Numbered from the stretch's first letter, positions 43,396-53,124 are shown. The stretch: DNA of 64,000 nucleotides from Bacillota bacterium (GCA_023436065.1 JAEZKU010000020.1:1-64000), one strand, 5' to 3'. Notes: generated from the sequence alone by a model not told the origin. Translations and numbers: made by a program.

Positions 43396-44271
43396 ATGAA
43401 CAGAAATCCATTTAAGCCGAAGCAGTATGCAACGACTAACATCTATCGGGCTAAGCCACAGGATATTGTTCAGGTGGAAGAAGAAAAGCCGAATGTACCC
43501 GAAGGTATTATGACAAAATGTCCCAAATGCGGGAAGGTCATCTATACAAAGCTTTTAAACAGAAACTATAAGTGCTGTGACGAGTGCGGTTATCATTTCA
43601 AGCTGTCAGCAGCGGAACGTATAGCAATGCTGATGGAGGAAGGCGAATTTCAGGAATTTGATGCTGACATGGTCAGCAGGGATCCCTTAAGCTTCCCTGG
43701 TTACGGTGAAAAGCTGCAAAGGACCCGTACTCAGACCGGACTCTCAGATGGTATAGTGACAGGAAAAGGTAAGCTACAAGGTCAGCCCGCTATGCTTGCA
43801 TTCATGGATCCTGCATTCTTTATGGGAAGTATGGGTACGACAATCGGTGAGAAGCTGACAAGGCTGTTTGAACAGGCCACACAGGAGGCTCTTCCCGTCA
43901 TCGTGTTTACAGCTTCAGGAGGGGCCAGGATGCAGGAGGGAATATTCTCGTTGATGCAGATGGCCAAGGTAAGCGGTGCCGTAGCCAGACACAGTGAGGC
44001 AGGACTACTCTATATCACTGTACTGACCGATCCCACGACCGGAGGTGTGACAGCAAGCTTTGCTATGCTGGGAGATATCATTCTGGCTGAACCGGGAGCG
44101 TTGATAGGATTTGCAGGTCCAAGAGTAATCGAGCAGACAATCGGACAGAAGCTGCCCGATGGCTTCCAAAGAGCGGAGTTCTTGTTGGAGCACGGTTTTA
44201 TTGATCAGATTGTTCCGAGAGAGGCACAGAAGCATACGCTATCCAAGCTTCTGAAAATGCACTCCGTATAA
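43396..44271 (+). CDS. accD: Acetyl-CoA carboxylase carboxyltransferase subunit beta
   Basis: A 291-residue subunit. The N-terminal four-Cys zinc ribbon is CPKCGKVIYTK and CCDECGYHFKLSA (about residues 37-62). The crotonase-fold domain holds FTASGGARMQEGIFSLMQM and TDPTTGGVTASFAMLGDI, which build the carboxybiotin site. It transfers carboxyl to acetyl-CoA together with AccA. The ribosome site lies within the end of accC (GAGGT). accA follows after 15 bp. Confidence 0.97.
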   Translation: MNRNPFKPKQYATTNIYRAKPQDIVQVEEEKPNVPEGIMTKCPKCGKVIYTKLLNRNYKCCDECGYHFKLSAAERIAMLMEEGEFQEFDADMVSRDPLSFPGYGEKLQRTRTQTGLSDGIVTGKGKLQGQPAMLAFMDPAFFMGSMGTTIGEKLTRLFEQATQEALPVIVFTASGGARMQEGIFSLMQMAKVSGAVARHSEAGLLYITVLTDPTTGGVTASFAMLGDIILAEPGALIGFAGPRVIEQTIGQKLPDGFQRAEFLLEHGFIDQIVPREAQKHTLSKLLKMHSV

Positions 44272-44286
44272 GAAATGGAGGATAAC

Positions 44287-45072
44287 ATGAGTATTACGCC
44301 TTGGGAGAAGGTCAAGCTGGCAAGAATGCCGGTGAGACCGACCGGACAGGATTATATAGACAGGATTTTTACTGATTTTCTTGAATTGCACGGAGACCGC
44401 TATTACAAAGAGGATCGTGCCATAGTGGGCGGTATCGCATATTTTGGTGATATCCCCGTTACTGTGATTGCACAGCAAAAAGGGCGCAATACCAAGGAGA
44501 ATATTGCCCGTAATTTTTCCATGCCTCATCCTGAAGGCTATCGCAAAGCCTTACGTCTGATGAAGCAGGCGGAGAAATTTCATAGACCGGTAGTCTGTTT
44601 TATCGATACTCCGGGTGCTTTTTGTGGACTCGGTGCAGAGGAACGCGGTCAGGGCGAAGCAATCGCTGAGAATCTGGCACAGATGATGCTGTTGAAGACC
44701 CCCATTGTGTCCATCGTGATATCTGAGGGTGGCAGCGGTGGTGCATTAGCACTTGGTGTCGCAGATAAGGTATATATGCTGGAGCATGCCATCTATTCCA
44801 TTCTTTCACCGGAGGGCTTTGCCAGTATTCTTTATAAGGATTCCGGTAAGGCAGAACAGGCCGCAGGGGATATGAAGCTGACAGCCCAGGATCTGTTCCG
44901 GTTTCAGATCATTGACGGTATCATTCCGGAGCCTCCGGGTGGTGCACATAATGACTATGATCTGATGGCGATGAGTGTGAAGTCGGTCATTGAGAAGGAG
45001 CTTTCAGAATTGAGACTGTTGCCTGTAGAAGAACTCCTTAACAGAAGATATCAGAAATTCAGAAACATGTAA
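44287..45072 (+). CDS. accA: Acetyl-CoA carboxylase carboxyltransferase subunit alpha
   Basis: A 261-residue subunit from ATG 44287 (GGAGG six bases upstream, which makes ATG 44275 unlikely). DFLELHGDRYYKEDRAIVGGIA, MPHPEGYRKALRLM and FIDTPGAFCGLGAEERGQGEAIAEN are AccA signatures. It is shorter than E. coli AccA (319), lacking part of the N-terminal helices, as is common in Firmicutes. Last gene of the fab/acc operon. Confidence 0.97.
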   Translation: MSITPWEKVKLARMPVRPTGQDYIDRIFTDFLELHGDRYYKEDRAIVGGIAYFGDIPVTVIAQQKGRNTKENIARNFSMPHPEGYRKALRLMKQAEKFHRPVVCFIDTPGAFCGLGAEERGQGEAIAENLAQMMLLKTPIVSIVISEGGSGGALALGVADKVYMLEHAIYSILSPEGFASILYKDSGKAEQAAGDMKLTAQDLFRFQIIDGIIPEPPGGAHNDYDLMAMSVKSVIEKELSELRLLPVEELLNRRYQKFRNM

Positions 45073-45093
45073 TTAGCCGGAGAAGGATACGAA

Positions 45094-45162
45094 GGAGCTG
45101 ACGATAACTTTATAAGAGCCGGAAGCTGACGATAGCTTTATAAGAGAGCCGGAAGCTGCCAG
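45094..45162. repeat. Direct repeats after accA
   Basis: GGAGCTGACGATAACTTTAT-type unit at 45094-45120, repeated as 45121-45150 with three extra bases, plus a partial third copy (GGAAGCTGCC) from 45151. Confidence 0.75.
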
Positions 45163-45174
45163 TAAATAGAGAAA

Positions 45175-45217
45175 GAAAGCCAGGATATCTATGACATTCC
45201 GGGCTTTCCTTTTTTTA
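45175..45217 (+). terminator. fab/acc operon terminator
   Basis: GAAAGCC (45175-45181) with complement GGCTTTC (45202-45208), followed by a long T-run that overlaps the stop codon of the convergent gene. Confidence 0.8.
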
Positions 45218-46024
45218 GTTATATTTGACATGAAGAAGGCTTGAAGTAAAGGTACCACCCACATTCTCCGCATAATCCCGGTATTCCTCATAATTAATAA
45301 AATACTGGCTTCCCCAGGAAGAGATACGTAACATGATCCTTCCTGTCAGCTCATCCTTAATCAAACCTGTTACGGTTACGTAATGACCATTGATATCGTA
45401 CTTGACTGTCTTATAATAATATGGTTTTAGCACTTCTTCAGATGAGTCGGAGACGGTTTGCGAGGAGGGTTGAAAATCTATTTCCCTCAGCTCATAAAAG
45501 GATATTCCTTTCTTCCCCCACAGCTTCGGAGTGTTCGGTCCGATGGAGAGGATGACCGGAATATCTTTTTCCAGCATTTCCTCGATCAGGTCATACATAT
45601 CATAATAATTCAGGGTCCATTTCCAGTCGGCCTGCAGGTTCAGTCCGTAATTGTCAGAATAGGTATTGATAGCCGATGCGGCTGTGGGGCCCAGTACGGC
45701 CAGGATCGGAAGAGTCTTGGTATATTGGTCATGAATCTGTCTGACATAGGAAAGATAATTCGGATATTCAATTTGATTGTCCATCGTTACAGCCAAAGCT
45801 GTTACCGGAGTGTGCAGATTTTTCTTCCTGCGGGACAGATAGAGGAGCAGATCCGCAACGGCAATGGTTCCACAGCCATAACGGCAAAGAATGGTTTCCT
45901 TTTTGTACCATTTTGTATCAGGAAACCACATCTGGTTCCCTCCGTATGAAATACCGGTATCCTTGATGATGGGAACATAGTCCGGGGCGGATAACTGAAC
46001 TACAATATTATTTTTAAAGGGCAT
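45215..46024 (-). CDS. C39-like cysteine peptidase family protein
   Basis: A 269-residue protein from ATG 46024 (GGAGG six bases upstream; ATG 46042 lies ahead of it). CRYGCGTIAVADLLLYLS (about 52-70) resembles the Cys helix of the papain/C39 fold. NGHYVTVTGLIKDELTG and LRISSWGSQYFINYEEY near 205-250 supply the expected His and the following 'xWGxxY' strand. No signal peptide or ABC partner is visible, so the substrate is unclear. Convergent with accA, its stop codon lying in the accA terminator. Confidence 0.65.
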   Translation of the reverse strand: MPFKNNIVVQLSAPDYVPIIKDTGISYGGNQMWFPDTKWYKKETILCRYGCGTIAVADLLLYLSRRKKNLHTPVTALAVTMDNQIEYPNYLSYVRQIHDQYTKTLPILAVLGPTAASAINTYSDNYGLNLQADWKWTLNYYDMYDLIEEMLEKDIPVILSIGPNTPKLWGKKGISFYELREIDFQPSSQTVSDSSEEVLKPYYYKTVKYDINGHYVTVTGLIKDELTGRIMLRISSWGSQYFINYEEYRDYAENVGGTFTSSLLHVKYN

Positions 46025-46115
46025 TACGCCGCCTCCCAACATTGCTTCTTATCATTATTTTATTCGAATTCGCTTGTTCATGTTGACGAAAATATATTTC
46101 ATAAATGAATAACTA

Positions 46116-46146
46116 AAAGGGGCTTTTTACGTTCAAAAGCCCCTTT
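46116..46146 (-). terminator. ABC-F gene terminator
   Basis: On the minus strand: AAAGGGGCTTTT, short loop, AAAAGCCCCTTTT. Twelve perfect pairs just after the ABC-F stop. Confidence 0.88.
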
Positions 46147-46172
46147 CATATTTTGAAATTACTATTCGGTTT

Positions 46173-47819
46173 CTATTCTTCCGTGTCTACGCTTTCTTCT
46201 TCTGCTTCAAATTCACTGATCTGTCTCTTTCTCGCCATCTCATCACTGTCAAGATATTCGTCATAAGTGGTAATCTTATCAATGAGATGTCCGTTGTAGA
46301 TTTCCATGATACGGTTTGCTGTTGTCTGAATAAATTGATGGTCGGGTGAGGTAAACAATGCGACACCCGGGAACTTGATCAAGCCGTTGTTGAGAGCGGT
46401 AATGGATTCCATGTCCAGATGGTTGGTCGGCTCGTCAAGGATGAGTACGTTGGCTCCTGCAATCATCATCTTGGATAACATGACACGGACTCTTTCACCA
46501 CCGGACAGGATATTCACCTTCTTTGAACCTTCTTCTCCGGCAAATAGCATTCTTCCCATGAAACCACGGACATAAGTGACATCCTTCTCAGGTGAGAAGG
46601 GCATCAGGAAATCAGTAATGGTCTCATCTCCTGCAAAGAGCTTGGTGTTATCCTTCGGGAAGTAGGACATATTTGTGGTAATACCCCACTTATAGGAGCC
46701 TTCATCCGGTTCTACCTCTCCTGCAAGAATCTGGAACAGAAGGGTAGTGGCACGGGTGTTTGGTCCGACAAAGGCAATCTTATCTTCCTTGCCTACGATA
46801 AAGGAAATCTTATCAAGCACCTTCACACCGTCGATGGACTTGGAAAGGTTCTCAACGGTCAGAACTTCATTGCCGATTTCACGGCTCGGTCTGAAATCAA
46901 TATAAGGATATTTTCTGCTGGATGGACGGATGTCATCCAGTTCGATCTTCTCGAGTGCTTTTTTTCTGGAAGTAGCCTGCTTCGATTTAGAAGCGTTGGC
47001 AGAGAAGCGTTGGATAAATTCCTGCAGCTCCTTGATCTTTTGTTCCTTCTTCTTATTCGCTTCCTTCATCTGCTTAATCATCAACTGACTTGATTCATAC
47101 CAGAAATCATAGTTACCGGAGTAGAGCTGGATCTTGGCATAATCAATATCAGCAATGTGAGTACATACTTTATTTAAGAAATAACGGTCATGGGATACCA
47201 CGATGACGGTATTTTCAAAGTTGATCAGGAATTCCTCTAACCAGCGGATTGCTTCTAAGTCCAAATGGTTAGTCGGCTCATCGAGAAGCAGGATGTCAGG
47301 ATTACCAAACAATGCCTGTGCCAACAGGACCTTAACCTTCTGACTGCCGTTTAATTCATGCATCGTCATATAATGAAGCTCGGTTTCTATACCAAGACCG
47401 TTCAGCAGAGAAGCAGCATTGGCTTCAGCCTCCCAACCGTCCATTGCAGCAAATTCACCTTCCAGCTCACTGGCGCGGATACCGTCTTCTTCCGTGAAAT
47501 CTTCCTTAGCATAGATGACTTCCTTTTCCTTCATGATCTCATACAGGCGCTTATTTCCCATGATGACGGTATCCAGGACCTGATAAGCGTCGTATTTGAA
47601 GTGATCCTGCTGAAGGAAGGACAATCTCTGTCCCGGGGTAATAATAATCTCACCCTTACTGGGCTCCAGCTGCCCGTTTAATATTTTGAGAAAGGTGGAT
47701 TTTCCGGCACCGTTGGCACCAATCAGTCCATAGCAGTTGCCTTCGGTGAACTTGATATTCACGTCCTCGAACAATGCACGCTTTCCTATTCTTAATGTAA
47801 CATTACTTGCCTGTATCAT
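46173..47819 (-). CDS. ABC-F family ATPase (YkpA/YbiT-like)
   Basis: A 548-residue soluble protein with two ABC ATPase domains from ATG 47819 (AGGAGG upstream). First domain: Walker A GLIGANGAGKSTFLKIL, signature LNGSQKVKVLLAQAL, Walker B ILLLDEPTNHLDLEAIRWLE. A Lys-rich linker (about 235-305, coiled coil, KEANKKKEQKIKELQEF). Second domain: IAFVGPNTRATTLLFQIL (Walker A altered: NTRATT instead of NGxGKS/T), signature LSGGERVRVMLSKM, Walker B VLILDEPTNHLDMESI. ABC-F proteins act on ribosomes; this subgroup is not the classical resistance type. Short acidic C-terminal tail. Confidence 0.93.
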   Translation of the reverse strand: MIQASNVTLRIGKRALFEDVNIKFTEGNCYGLIGANGAGKSTFLKILNGQLEPSKGEIIITPGQRLSFLQQDHFKYDAYQVLDTVIMGNKRLYEIMKEKEVIYAKEDFTEEDGIRASELEGEFAAMDGWEAEANAASLLNGLGIETELHYMTMHELNGSQKVKVLLAQALFGNPDILLLDEPTNHLDLEAIRWLEEFLINFENTVIVVSHDRYFLNKVCTHIADIDYAKIQLYSGNYDFWYESSQLMIKQMKEANKKKEQKIKELQEFIQRFSANASKSKQATSRKKALEKIELDDIRPSSRKYPYIDFRPSREIGNEVLTVENLSKSIDGVKVLDKISFIVGKEDKIAFVGPNTRATTLLFQILAGEVEPDEGSYKWGITTNMSYFPKDNTKLFAGDETITDFLMPFSPEKDVTYVRGFMGRMLFAGEEGSKKVNILSGGERVRVMLSKMMIAGANVLILDEPTNHLDMESITALNNGLIKFPGVALFTSPDHQFIQTTANRIMEIYNGHLIDKITTYDEYLDSDEMARKRQISEFEAEEESVDTEE

Positions 47820-48040
47820 GTATAACCTCCTGGATACTTCCAATTATCTTTAATCGCCATTTCTATTGTATCGTATATTCTTGATTTTGCAAGAGAAAAT
47901 GTAAGGATATACAAGAATATACAAGATAAATGGTCCACTTAGTATAATCGGACGGGCATAAGAGAATAAAGATTAGGCTGGTAGAAGCGGATGGGACATA
48001 AGTGAATGAAAGACCTAGCTGGTAGAATAGGGCGAGTCAT

Positions 48041-48171
48041 AGGGGACAAAAGGTCGCCTGTCTGACGACAGCCGAAACACATGCACGAGAAACTCTCCGG
48101 AAAGACGGCTTTCCGAGAGCCTTCTCGTACATGTTCATCCTGCCACCTGCGGTGACAGGACCTTTTGTCCT
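48041..48171. repeat. Long imperfect inverted repeat (131 bp)
   Basis: Left arm 48041-48104 and right arm 48109-48171 are complementary with a few gaps: outer GGACAAAAGGTC with GACCTTTTGTCC, inner CTCTCCGGAAAG with CTTTCCGAGAG, 4-base loop ACGG. Could fold as one long RNA hairpin; may be a MITE-like element. Confidence 0.8.
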
Positions 48172-48453
48172 GCTATTTATTCTACTTGTGATAGAAGGTG
48201 CTTTTATCGTGATATCTATTCAGTCGGGTGGACAGATATTCTGTCTTGTTATTCATTTCAATTGCGGTAGTAGGAATTAATGCGTTTATGACATGTCGAC
48301 ATATATAATTGTGAACATACCGGCAGGTTATTTGTTTTCAAATAATTCACATTACGTTAATACCTTCTCCATAATTCGATATTATAATTACTATTATAGA
48401 AACAGAAGTATTTTAATTTGATAATACCTACTTAACATAGAAATTTTTCATAA

Positions 48454-48528
48454 ATCTCCTCCTCCCCAAAGAGCCAACTCCAACGAGTTGGCTTCTCCTC
48501 TGTGGAGGATCTTTTTTTATGCATACAT
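48454..48528 (+). ncRNA. Candidate small RNA or orphan terminator
   Basis: AGCCAACTC (48472-48480), CAAC loop, GAGTTGGCT (48485-48493), then TCCTC/GAGGA hairpin and seven T (48512-48518). CTCCTCC at 48457-48463 could pair alternatively with GGAGGA. No gene ends here, and the kinase promoter lies downstream, so this may end a short transcript. No clear promoter found. Confidence 0.35.
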
Positions 48529-48565
48529 ATATTGAAGCATTTATAGATCGCCATATCAGCGAACT

Positions 48566-48594
48566 TGAGTTTTATTCAGAGTACTGATATAATA
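48566..48594 (+). promoter_or_regulatory. Promoter of first sensor kinase
   Basis: TTGAGT (48566-48571), 17-base spacer, TATAAT (48589-48594). Confidence 0.8.
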
Positions 48595-48629
48595 GGACTA
48601 ATGAATAACAGGGCAGTGGAGGACTAGGT

Positions 48630-48707
48630 ATGTTGAAGATTGATACATGCAATATCTGTTCATTGAGAAAGGGGTGCTGTGATGGATATCTTACTCACCT
48701 TAATTAA
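48630..48707 (+). CDS. Putative 25-residue Cys-rich leader peptide
   Basis: ATG 48630 with GGAGG nine bases upstream encodes MLKIDTCNICSLRKGCC followed by eight residues, then TAA at 48705-48707. It overlaps the start of the sensor kinase gene (48682) by 26 bases in another frame. It may couple translation of the kinase, or be chance. Four Cys in 11 residues are unusual. Confidence 0.35.
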   Translation: MLKIDTCNICSLRKGCCDGYLTHLN

Positions 48708-49980
48708 CTATGGGTTATTGCTGATCTTTGGTGCACTGCTTAGCATATTATTTGCCGGTGGTGAAATCACCAAAAAGAATTACAGGGCCGTTCTGATATT
48801 CATTTTGTATCTGCTTCTTGCAGAGCTAATCAGCTGGCTTGCTCTCGGTCACAGAAATACGGAAAAAATATATCCCTTTATCATACATATTCCATTGATG
48901 ATTTTCATCACCAGGTATTTCAAGCGAAGCAGATTGATCGCTATCGTCTCTGTGCTCTTTGCATATCTGTGTTGTCAGACCCCGCAGTGGTTTGCCACAG
49001 TAGCACTTTATCTGTTTGACAGCCAAACCGCTTATTTATTTGTCAATTCATTGGCATTTTTCCCAGTTTTCTATCTGATGAGGCGATATGTCGTGTCCGC
49101 TGTAAATCAGTTGATCAGCTTATCCAATAAAACGCTTCTGATATTCGGTATTGTGCCGTTATTTTATTATCTTTTCGATTATAGCACAACCATTTATACG
49201 GATCTGCTGTTTCAGGGAAGAAAATCAATCATACTGTTTATGCCCTCGGTTGTACCCACGGTTTTCTTTGTATTCATGATTATTCATTATAATGAAATAG
49301 AACGCAGGAGTAAGACCGAACATGAGAATATGCTGATGTCCTTACAGATTAACCAGGCGGAGAAGGATTTGAAGGTGTTCTTAGCGTCGCAGGAACAGGC
49401 AGCAATCTATCGCCATGATATGCGCCATCATCTTACCTTGATCGCAGGTCATTTGGCGGATGGAGATCCAACAAAGTCAATGGAATATATCAACAGCGTC
49501 CAGACAAACATAAAGGAGATTACTCCTATCCGCTACTGTGAAAATAATACCGTGAATCTGATTTTTTCACATTTTGCATATAAGGCAGCCCAATATCAAA
49601 TTGCTTTTTCCGTGAATGCTTTTATTCCACAGAGTATTTCTATCACAGAAACCGATCTTTGTGCTTTGCTTTCCAATGGACTGGAGAATGCAGTGAATGC
49701 CTGTCTACAGATGACCGCAGAGCAGACAAAAACAATCTATATCAATTGCAGACTGCATAAGGAGAAGCTTTTAATTCTCATAGAAAACAGTTTTACCGGC
49801 AAGGTAGCAGAAGAGCAAGGCCTGCCAAAAAGCGATCAGCCGGGGCACGGTTTCGGTGTAAAAAGCATGGTGATGATTATTAATAAATACAAAGGCTACT
49901 ACTCCTATACAGCAGAGAAGGGGATATTTACATCAAGAATCATCCTACCCTTGCCTTCCTCTGCTTCGCTGGACTCATGA
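48682..49980 (+). CDS. AgrC-like GHKL sensor histidine kinase (copy 1)
   Basis: A 432-residue membrane kinase from ATG 48682 (AAGGGG upstream; GTG 48679 possible). Six or so transmembrane helices in residues 1-205. A coiled linker follows, then the H-box YRHDMRHHLTLIAGHL with the phospho-acceptor His, N-box LSNGLENAVNACLQM, and G-box DQPGHGFGVKSMVMII of the GHKL (HATPase_c_5) type. This is the AgrC/ComD-type peptide-sensor class that normally pairs with a LytTR regulator. None is in the window. A close paralogue lies 3.4 kb downstream. Confidence 0.9.
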   Translation: MDILLTLINYGLLLIFGALLSILFAGGEITKKNYRAVLIFILYLLLAELISWLALGHRNTEKIYPFIIHIPLMIFITRYFKRSRLIAIVSVLFAYLCCQTPQWFATVALYLFDSQTAYLFVNSLAFFPVFYLMRRYVVSAVNQLISLSNKTLLIFGIVPLFYYLFDYSTTIYTDLLFQGRKSIILFMPSVVPTVFFVFMIIHYNEIERRSKTEHENMLMSLQINQAEKDLKVFLASQEQAAIYRHDMRHHLTLIAGHLADGDPTKSMEYINSVQTNIKEITPIRYCENNTVNLIFSHFAYKAAQYQIAFSVNAFIPQSISITETDLCALLSNGLENAVNACLQMTAEQTKTIYINCRLHKEKLLILIENSFTGKVAEEQGLPKSDQPGHGFGVKSMVMIINKYKGYYSYTAEKGIFTSRIILPLPSSASLDS

Positions 49981-49990
49981 TGATCGTACT

Positions 49991-50046
49991 AACGCAAAGC
50001 TACCACAGGAAGACTACTTTAAGTCCACTAGTGGTAGCTTTGCGTT
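49991..50046. terminator. Bidirectional terminator between kinase 1 and surface protein
   Basis: AACGCAAAGCTACCAC (49991-50006) and its perfect 16-base complement GTGGTAGCTTTGCGTT (50031-50046) between convergent genes. Confidence 0.8.
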
Positions 50047-50058
50047 TCGCTATCTTAT

Positions 50059-53000
50059 TTATTTTACGGTAACTTTTATCTTTTTATATACACCATTCTG
50101 GGCATAGGCATAAACATAACATGTTCCCTTCGATTGTGCCTTGATCTTTCCTGTTTTGTCTACCGTTGCGATGTTCTTATTGGAGGCTTCGTAGCGGATT
50201 GCTGCTGCATACTTCTTCATCTTCCTGTTTTCGGGCAATACTGCCTTGCAGGTCACTGATGTTGTCTCTCCGGCAATCATACTGACGGATGACACCTCAG
50301 AGGTTACCTTCTTCGGGTTGGCATAGGTTTTACCTTCCGTTACTGAATAGATTACCTTGGAGGTTGCCAGAATTACCTTCTTCCCATCCACGAGTTGATA
50401 AGCCTTCACCTGATATTTATAGTAAGTAGACTTCTTCAGCTTCTTATGGGTAAAGGTCGATACGGAGCCTGATACCTCACCAAGCTTTTTCAGCTTGTTC
50501 TTTTCACCGTAGCTTGCACCATAGATCAGATATCCGTCAGCCCCTGACACCTTAGTAAAGCTTAGCTTTTGGGAGGTCTGTGATGCCTTCGCTGTCAGGC
50601 GAAGATGGTGAAAATCATTATATACCTGTGGTCTATCCTTTGTTGTAGCTTGGGCGGTATCCTTCTTCTCATCCTGATAGGTCAGAGCATAGGTGGAGAA
50701 ACGGTCTGTCTCAAAGGTAAACAGATGGGTCACAGGATCATAGGTTCCTTCGAGTATATCCGTAACCCCATGATGAATTCGGATGACCCGGTACGTTCTG
50801 TTTGTTTCTCCATTGAGACTCCGAAGCTCTTCCGGGACCTCGATACTGATCTTAATCTTATCGCTGGTCTCGGTTACTTTTGTCTCAGCAGCATTTCCTA
50901 CCTGCTTATATAAGGATAAATCAACATAAAGGACTGCCGCATCCTTCTCAAGCTGCTCTGCAATCTGCTTTTTCTCCTCTTCGCTGACAGAAGCACTGAT
51001 ATCATTGACCTTTAGGATTACCTTTACATTTTCACCAGCTTCCATTTTCTCCAGCTCTGAAGCAGTGAATATCTTTTTCAACTCCTCGGTGCTGCTTTGT
51101 AAGTCAGCGGTAGGTGCTCCGGCTTCCCGTTTCTGTTCCTTCTGTACCGTACCAGTGATTTTTGACGCACCGCCGCCTGAATTTCCGCCTCCGCCGCTGT
51201 TTCCACCGCTGCCCGAATTGCCGCCTCCGTTATAGCTGAAGGTTACTGCGATCGTATGGTTTGCTGTCACATGATGGAAGGTATAGGTGGTCACATTACT
51301 TTGAATCACACCATCGACCCGAAGCTCGGAGATGGAATAATTGCTGTTAGGTGTGATAGTAAAGCTCTGACTTACATCATCATTGACCGTAACCGTTCCG
51401 CTTGGAGTGATGCTTCCACCGGCACCTGCTGTGGCTGTGATGGTATGGGTGATTACCGGCGTAGCTGTTACTGTAATATCGAAGGATTTTTCGTAATTAC
51501 TGCCTGCACCCAGTCCGTTGGGTATGGTTGCCTTTACCCTAGCTGTCCCGGCAGCTGAGGCCTGAAATGTGCTTCCGTTTACGGTAGCCCCAGTGGTTCC
51601 GGAATCTACCAAGCTCCAGGTGATGGTTTGGTTTGTCGCATTGCCCGGAACAGCTGTTCCGGAGAGAGTCAGGTCCGTATCCTCCTGGACAGTTGCGGCA
51701 CTGGTCATGGTGATATCAGTTATCGGAATAAAGGTCTGTTCAAAGATCACATCGATCGTATGGTTCGCTGTCACATGATCAAAGGTATAGGTGGTCACAT
51801 TACTTTGAAGCACACCATCGACACGAAGCTCGGAGATGGAATAGTTGGTGTTCGGTGTGATGGTAAAGCTCTGACTCGCACCGTCATTGACCGTTACCGA
51901 TCCGCTTGGAGTGATGCTTCCACCGGCACCCACTGTGGCGGTGATAGTATGGGTGATTACCGGTGTAGCGGTTACTGTAATTTCGAAGGATTTCACGTAA
52001 TCACTGCCTGTACCCTGTCCATTGGGAATTGTTGCCTGTACCCTTGCTGTACCGGCAGCTGAGGCCCGGAATGTTCTTCCGTTTATCGTAGCCCCGGTGG
52101 TTCCGGCTTCTTCTATGCTCCAGGTGATGGCTTGGTCCGCCATAGTAGCCGGTGCAGCCGTACCGGAGAGAGTCAGGTCCGTATCTTCCTGGACAGTACT
52201 GACATTAGTTATGGTAATATCGGTTACCGGAACCGCAGGCTTGATCTCCAGATAGGTATGTGAAGCATTATATGTATATGCATTTATTCTGAAACTGTCG
52301 CTCGGATTAGTACGCCACTGATATAGCGGATAGCTGCTTAGGTCAGGCTTATTCATAGCTTTAATATGCTCCCCGGTTCCAGTACTTGCAATTACTGTTC
52401 CTCCCGAGATGATAATCTTATTATCAATGGCCCTCATCCCTGTGTTATAGTAATTGACCGTATTATTTCCGCTTTCAGCTTTGACTTTCGCATTTCCGGA
52501 GATTCTTATATACCCATTATCAGAGTTCATACCAAAAGTACCACTTGCCATAGTATCTCCTCCCTTGGCATAAATCTCCACAGAATCAGAAACAGAGAGA
52601 TCACCCGCAGCATATATAGCATAGCTACTTTTGCCGTCCCCTGCTCCACCGGAATTTACGTTCAGTATACCATCTCCGGAGATATTAAGCTTCCCATAAA
52701 CAAATAACCCTGATGAAAACCCGCTTGTTGTATCTGAAACTGTATCTCCTCCTATGATATTGCTACCACGAACGACTAGGTTGAGGTCTCCCAAGGCATT
52801 GATGCTATTAATATCTGTCATTCCATTCCCAGAATTCGTATAGGCCGTTATGTTAGCATCGTTTAAGGTAAGCGTATAGTTCGTACCCTCCTTGGATAAC
52901 CACCAGGTAGCACCTGTTGGCACTGTTGTGATTGCACTTCCTGTCGCTATTTGGCCTTAATTACCTCCATAGGTAACTTCACCATCCGTTGTTGGAAGCG

Positions 53001-53124
53001 TTACCGGTGTATTATTACCGATATACAATTTGGATAGAGCATATGCTTTTTCACCGGTCGCCGGCAGTACAAAAAATACAGTACACAGTAGGGTAAGCGC
53101 CACCCATATTATTTTTTTCTTCAT
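50059..53124 (-). pseudogene. Large secreted repeat protein interrupted by an in-frame TAA
   Basis: A reading frame of 1022 codons starting at ATG 53124 (AAGGAG upstream) with a clear signal peptide MKKKIIWVALTLLCTVFFVL, cleavage near AYA. The frame stays open to 52960, meets one TAA (52957-52959), and continues in the same frame to 50059. Past the stop: a carbohydrate-binding-like beta-helix part (DUF4353 type, to about 52240), two 168-residue modules each made of an Ig-like fold plus an InlB B-repeat-like fold (GAGGSITPSG, SISELRVDG), a Gly/Ser/Asn linker, a mixed domain, an FN3-like and a Big_2-like domain. Without read-through only 55 residues would be made. A GTG at 52923 could start the main part but without a signal peptide. 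Confidence 0.8.
51226..52239 (-). repeat. Two tandem 504-bp modules in the surface protein
   Basis: Protein period of 168 residues: (V/I)TDIT.T...TVQEDTDLTLSG recurs, as do SAAGTAR and the ITHTITAT segment. The DNA copies (about 51730-52239 and 51226-51729) are nearly identical in long stretches, so recent duplication or gene conversion is likely. Confidence 0.85.

Larger units (their letters stand above)
47870..48560. other. Non-coding stretch rich in repeats
   Basis: About 690 bases with no supported gene. Contains degenerate direct repeats of about 43 bp (from 47952, sharing CATAAG.GAAT and GCTGGTAGAA), the 131-bp inverted repeat at 48041-48171, an AT-rich part, and a two-hairpin terminator-like unit at 48472-48528. 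Confidence 0.7.

Noticed and set aside
50605..52707. Several plus-strand ORFs of 70-144 codons opposite the surface protein
   Set aside because: Antisense to a repeat-coding frame and duplicated with it; not independent genes.
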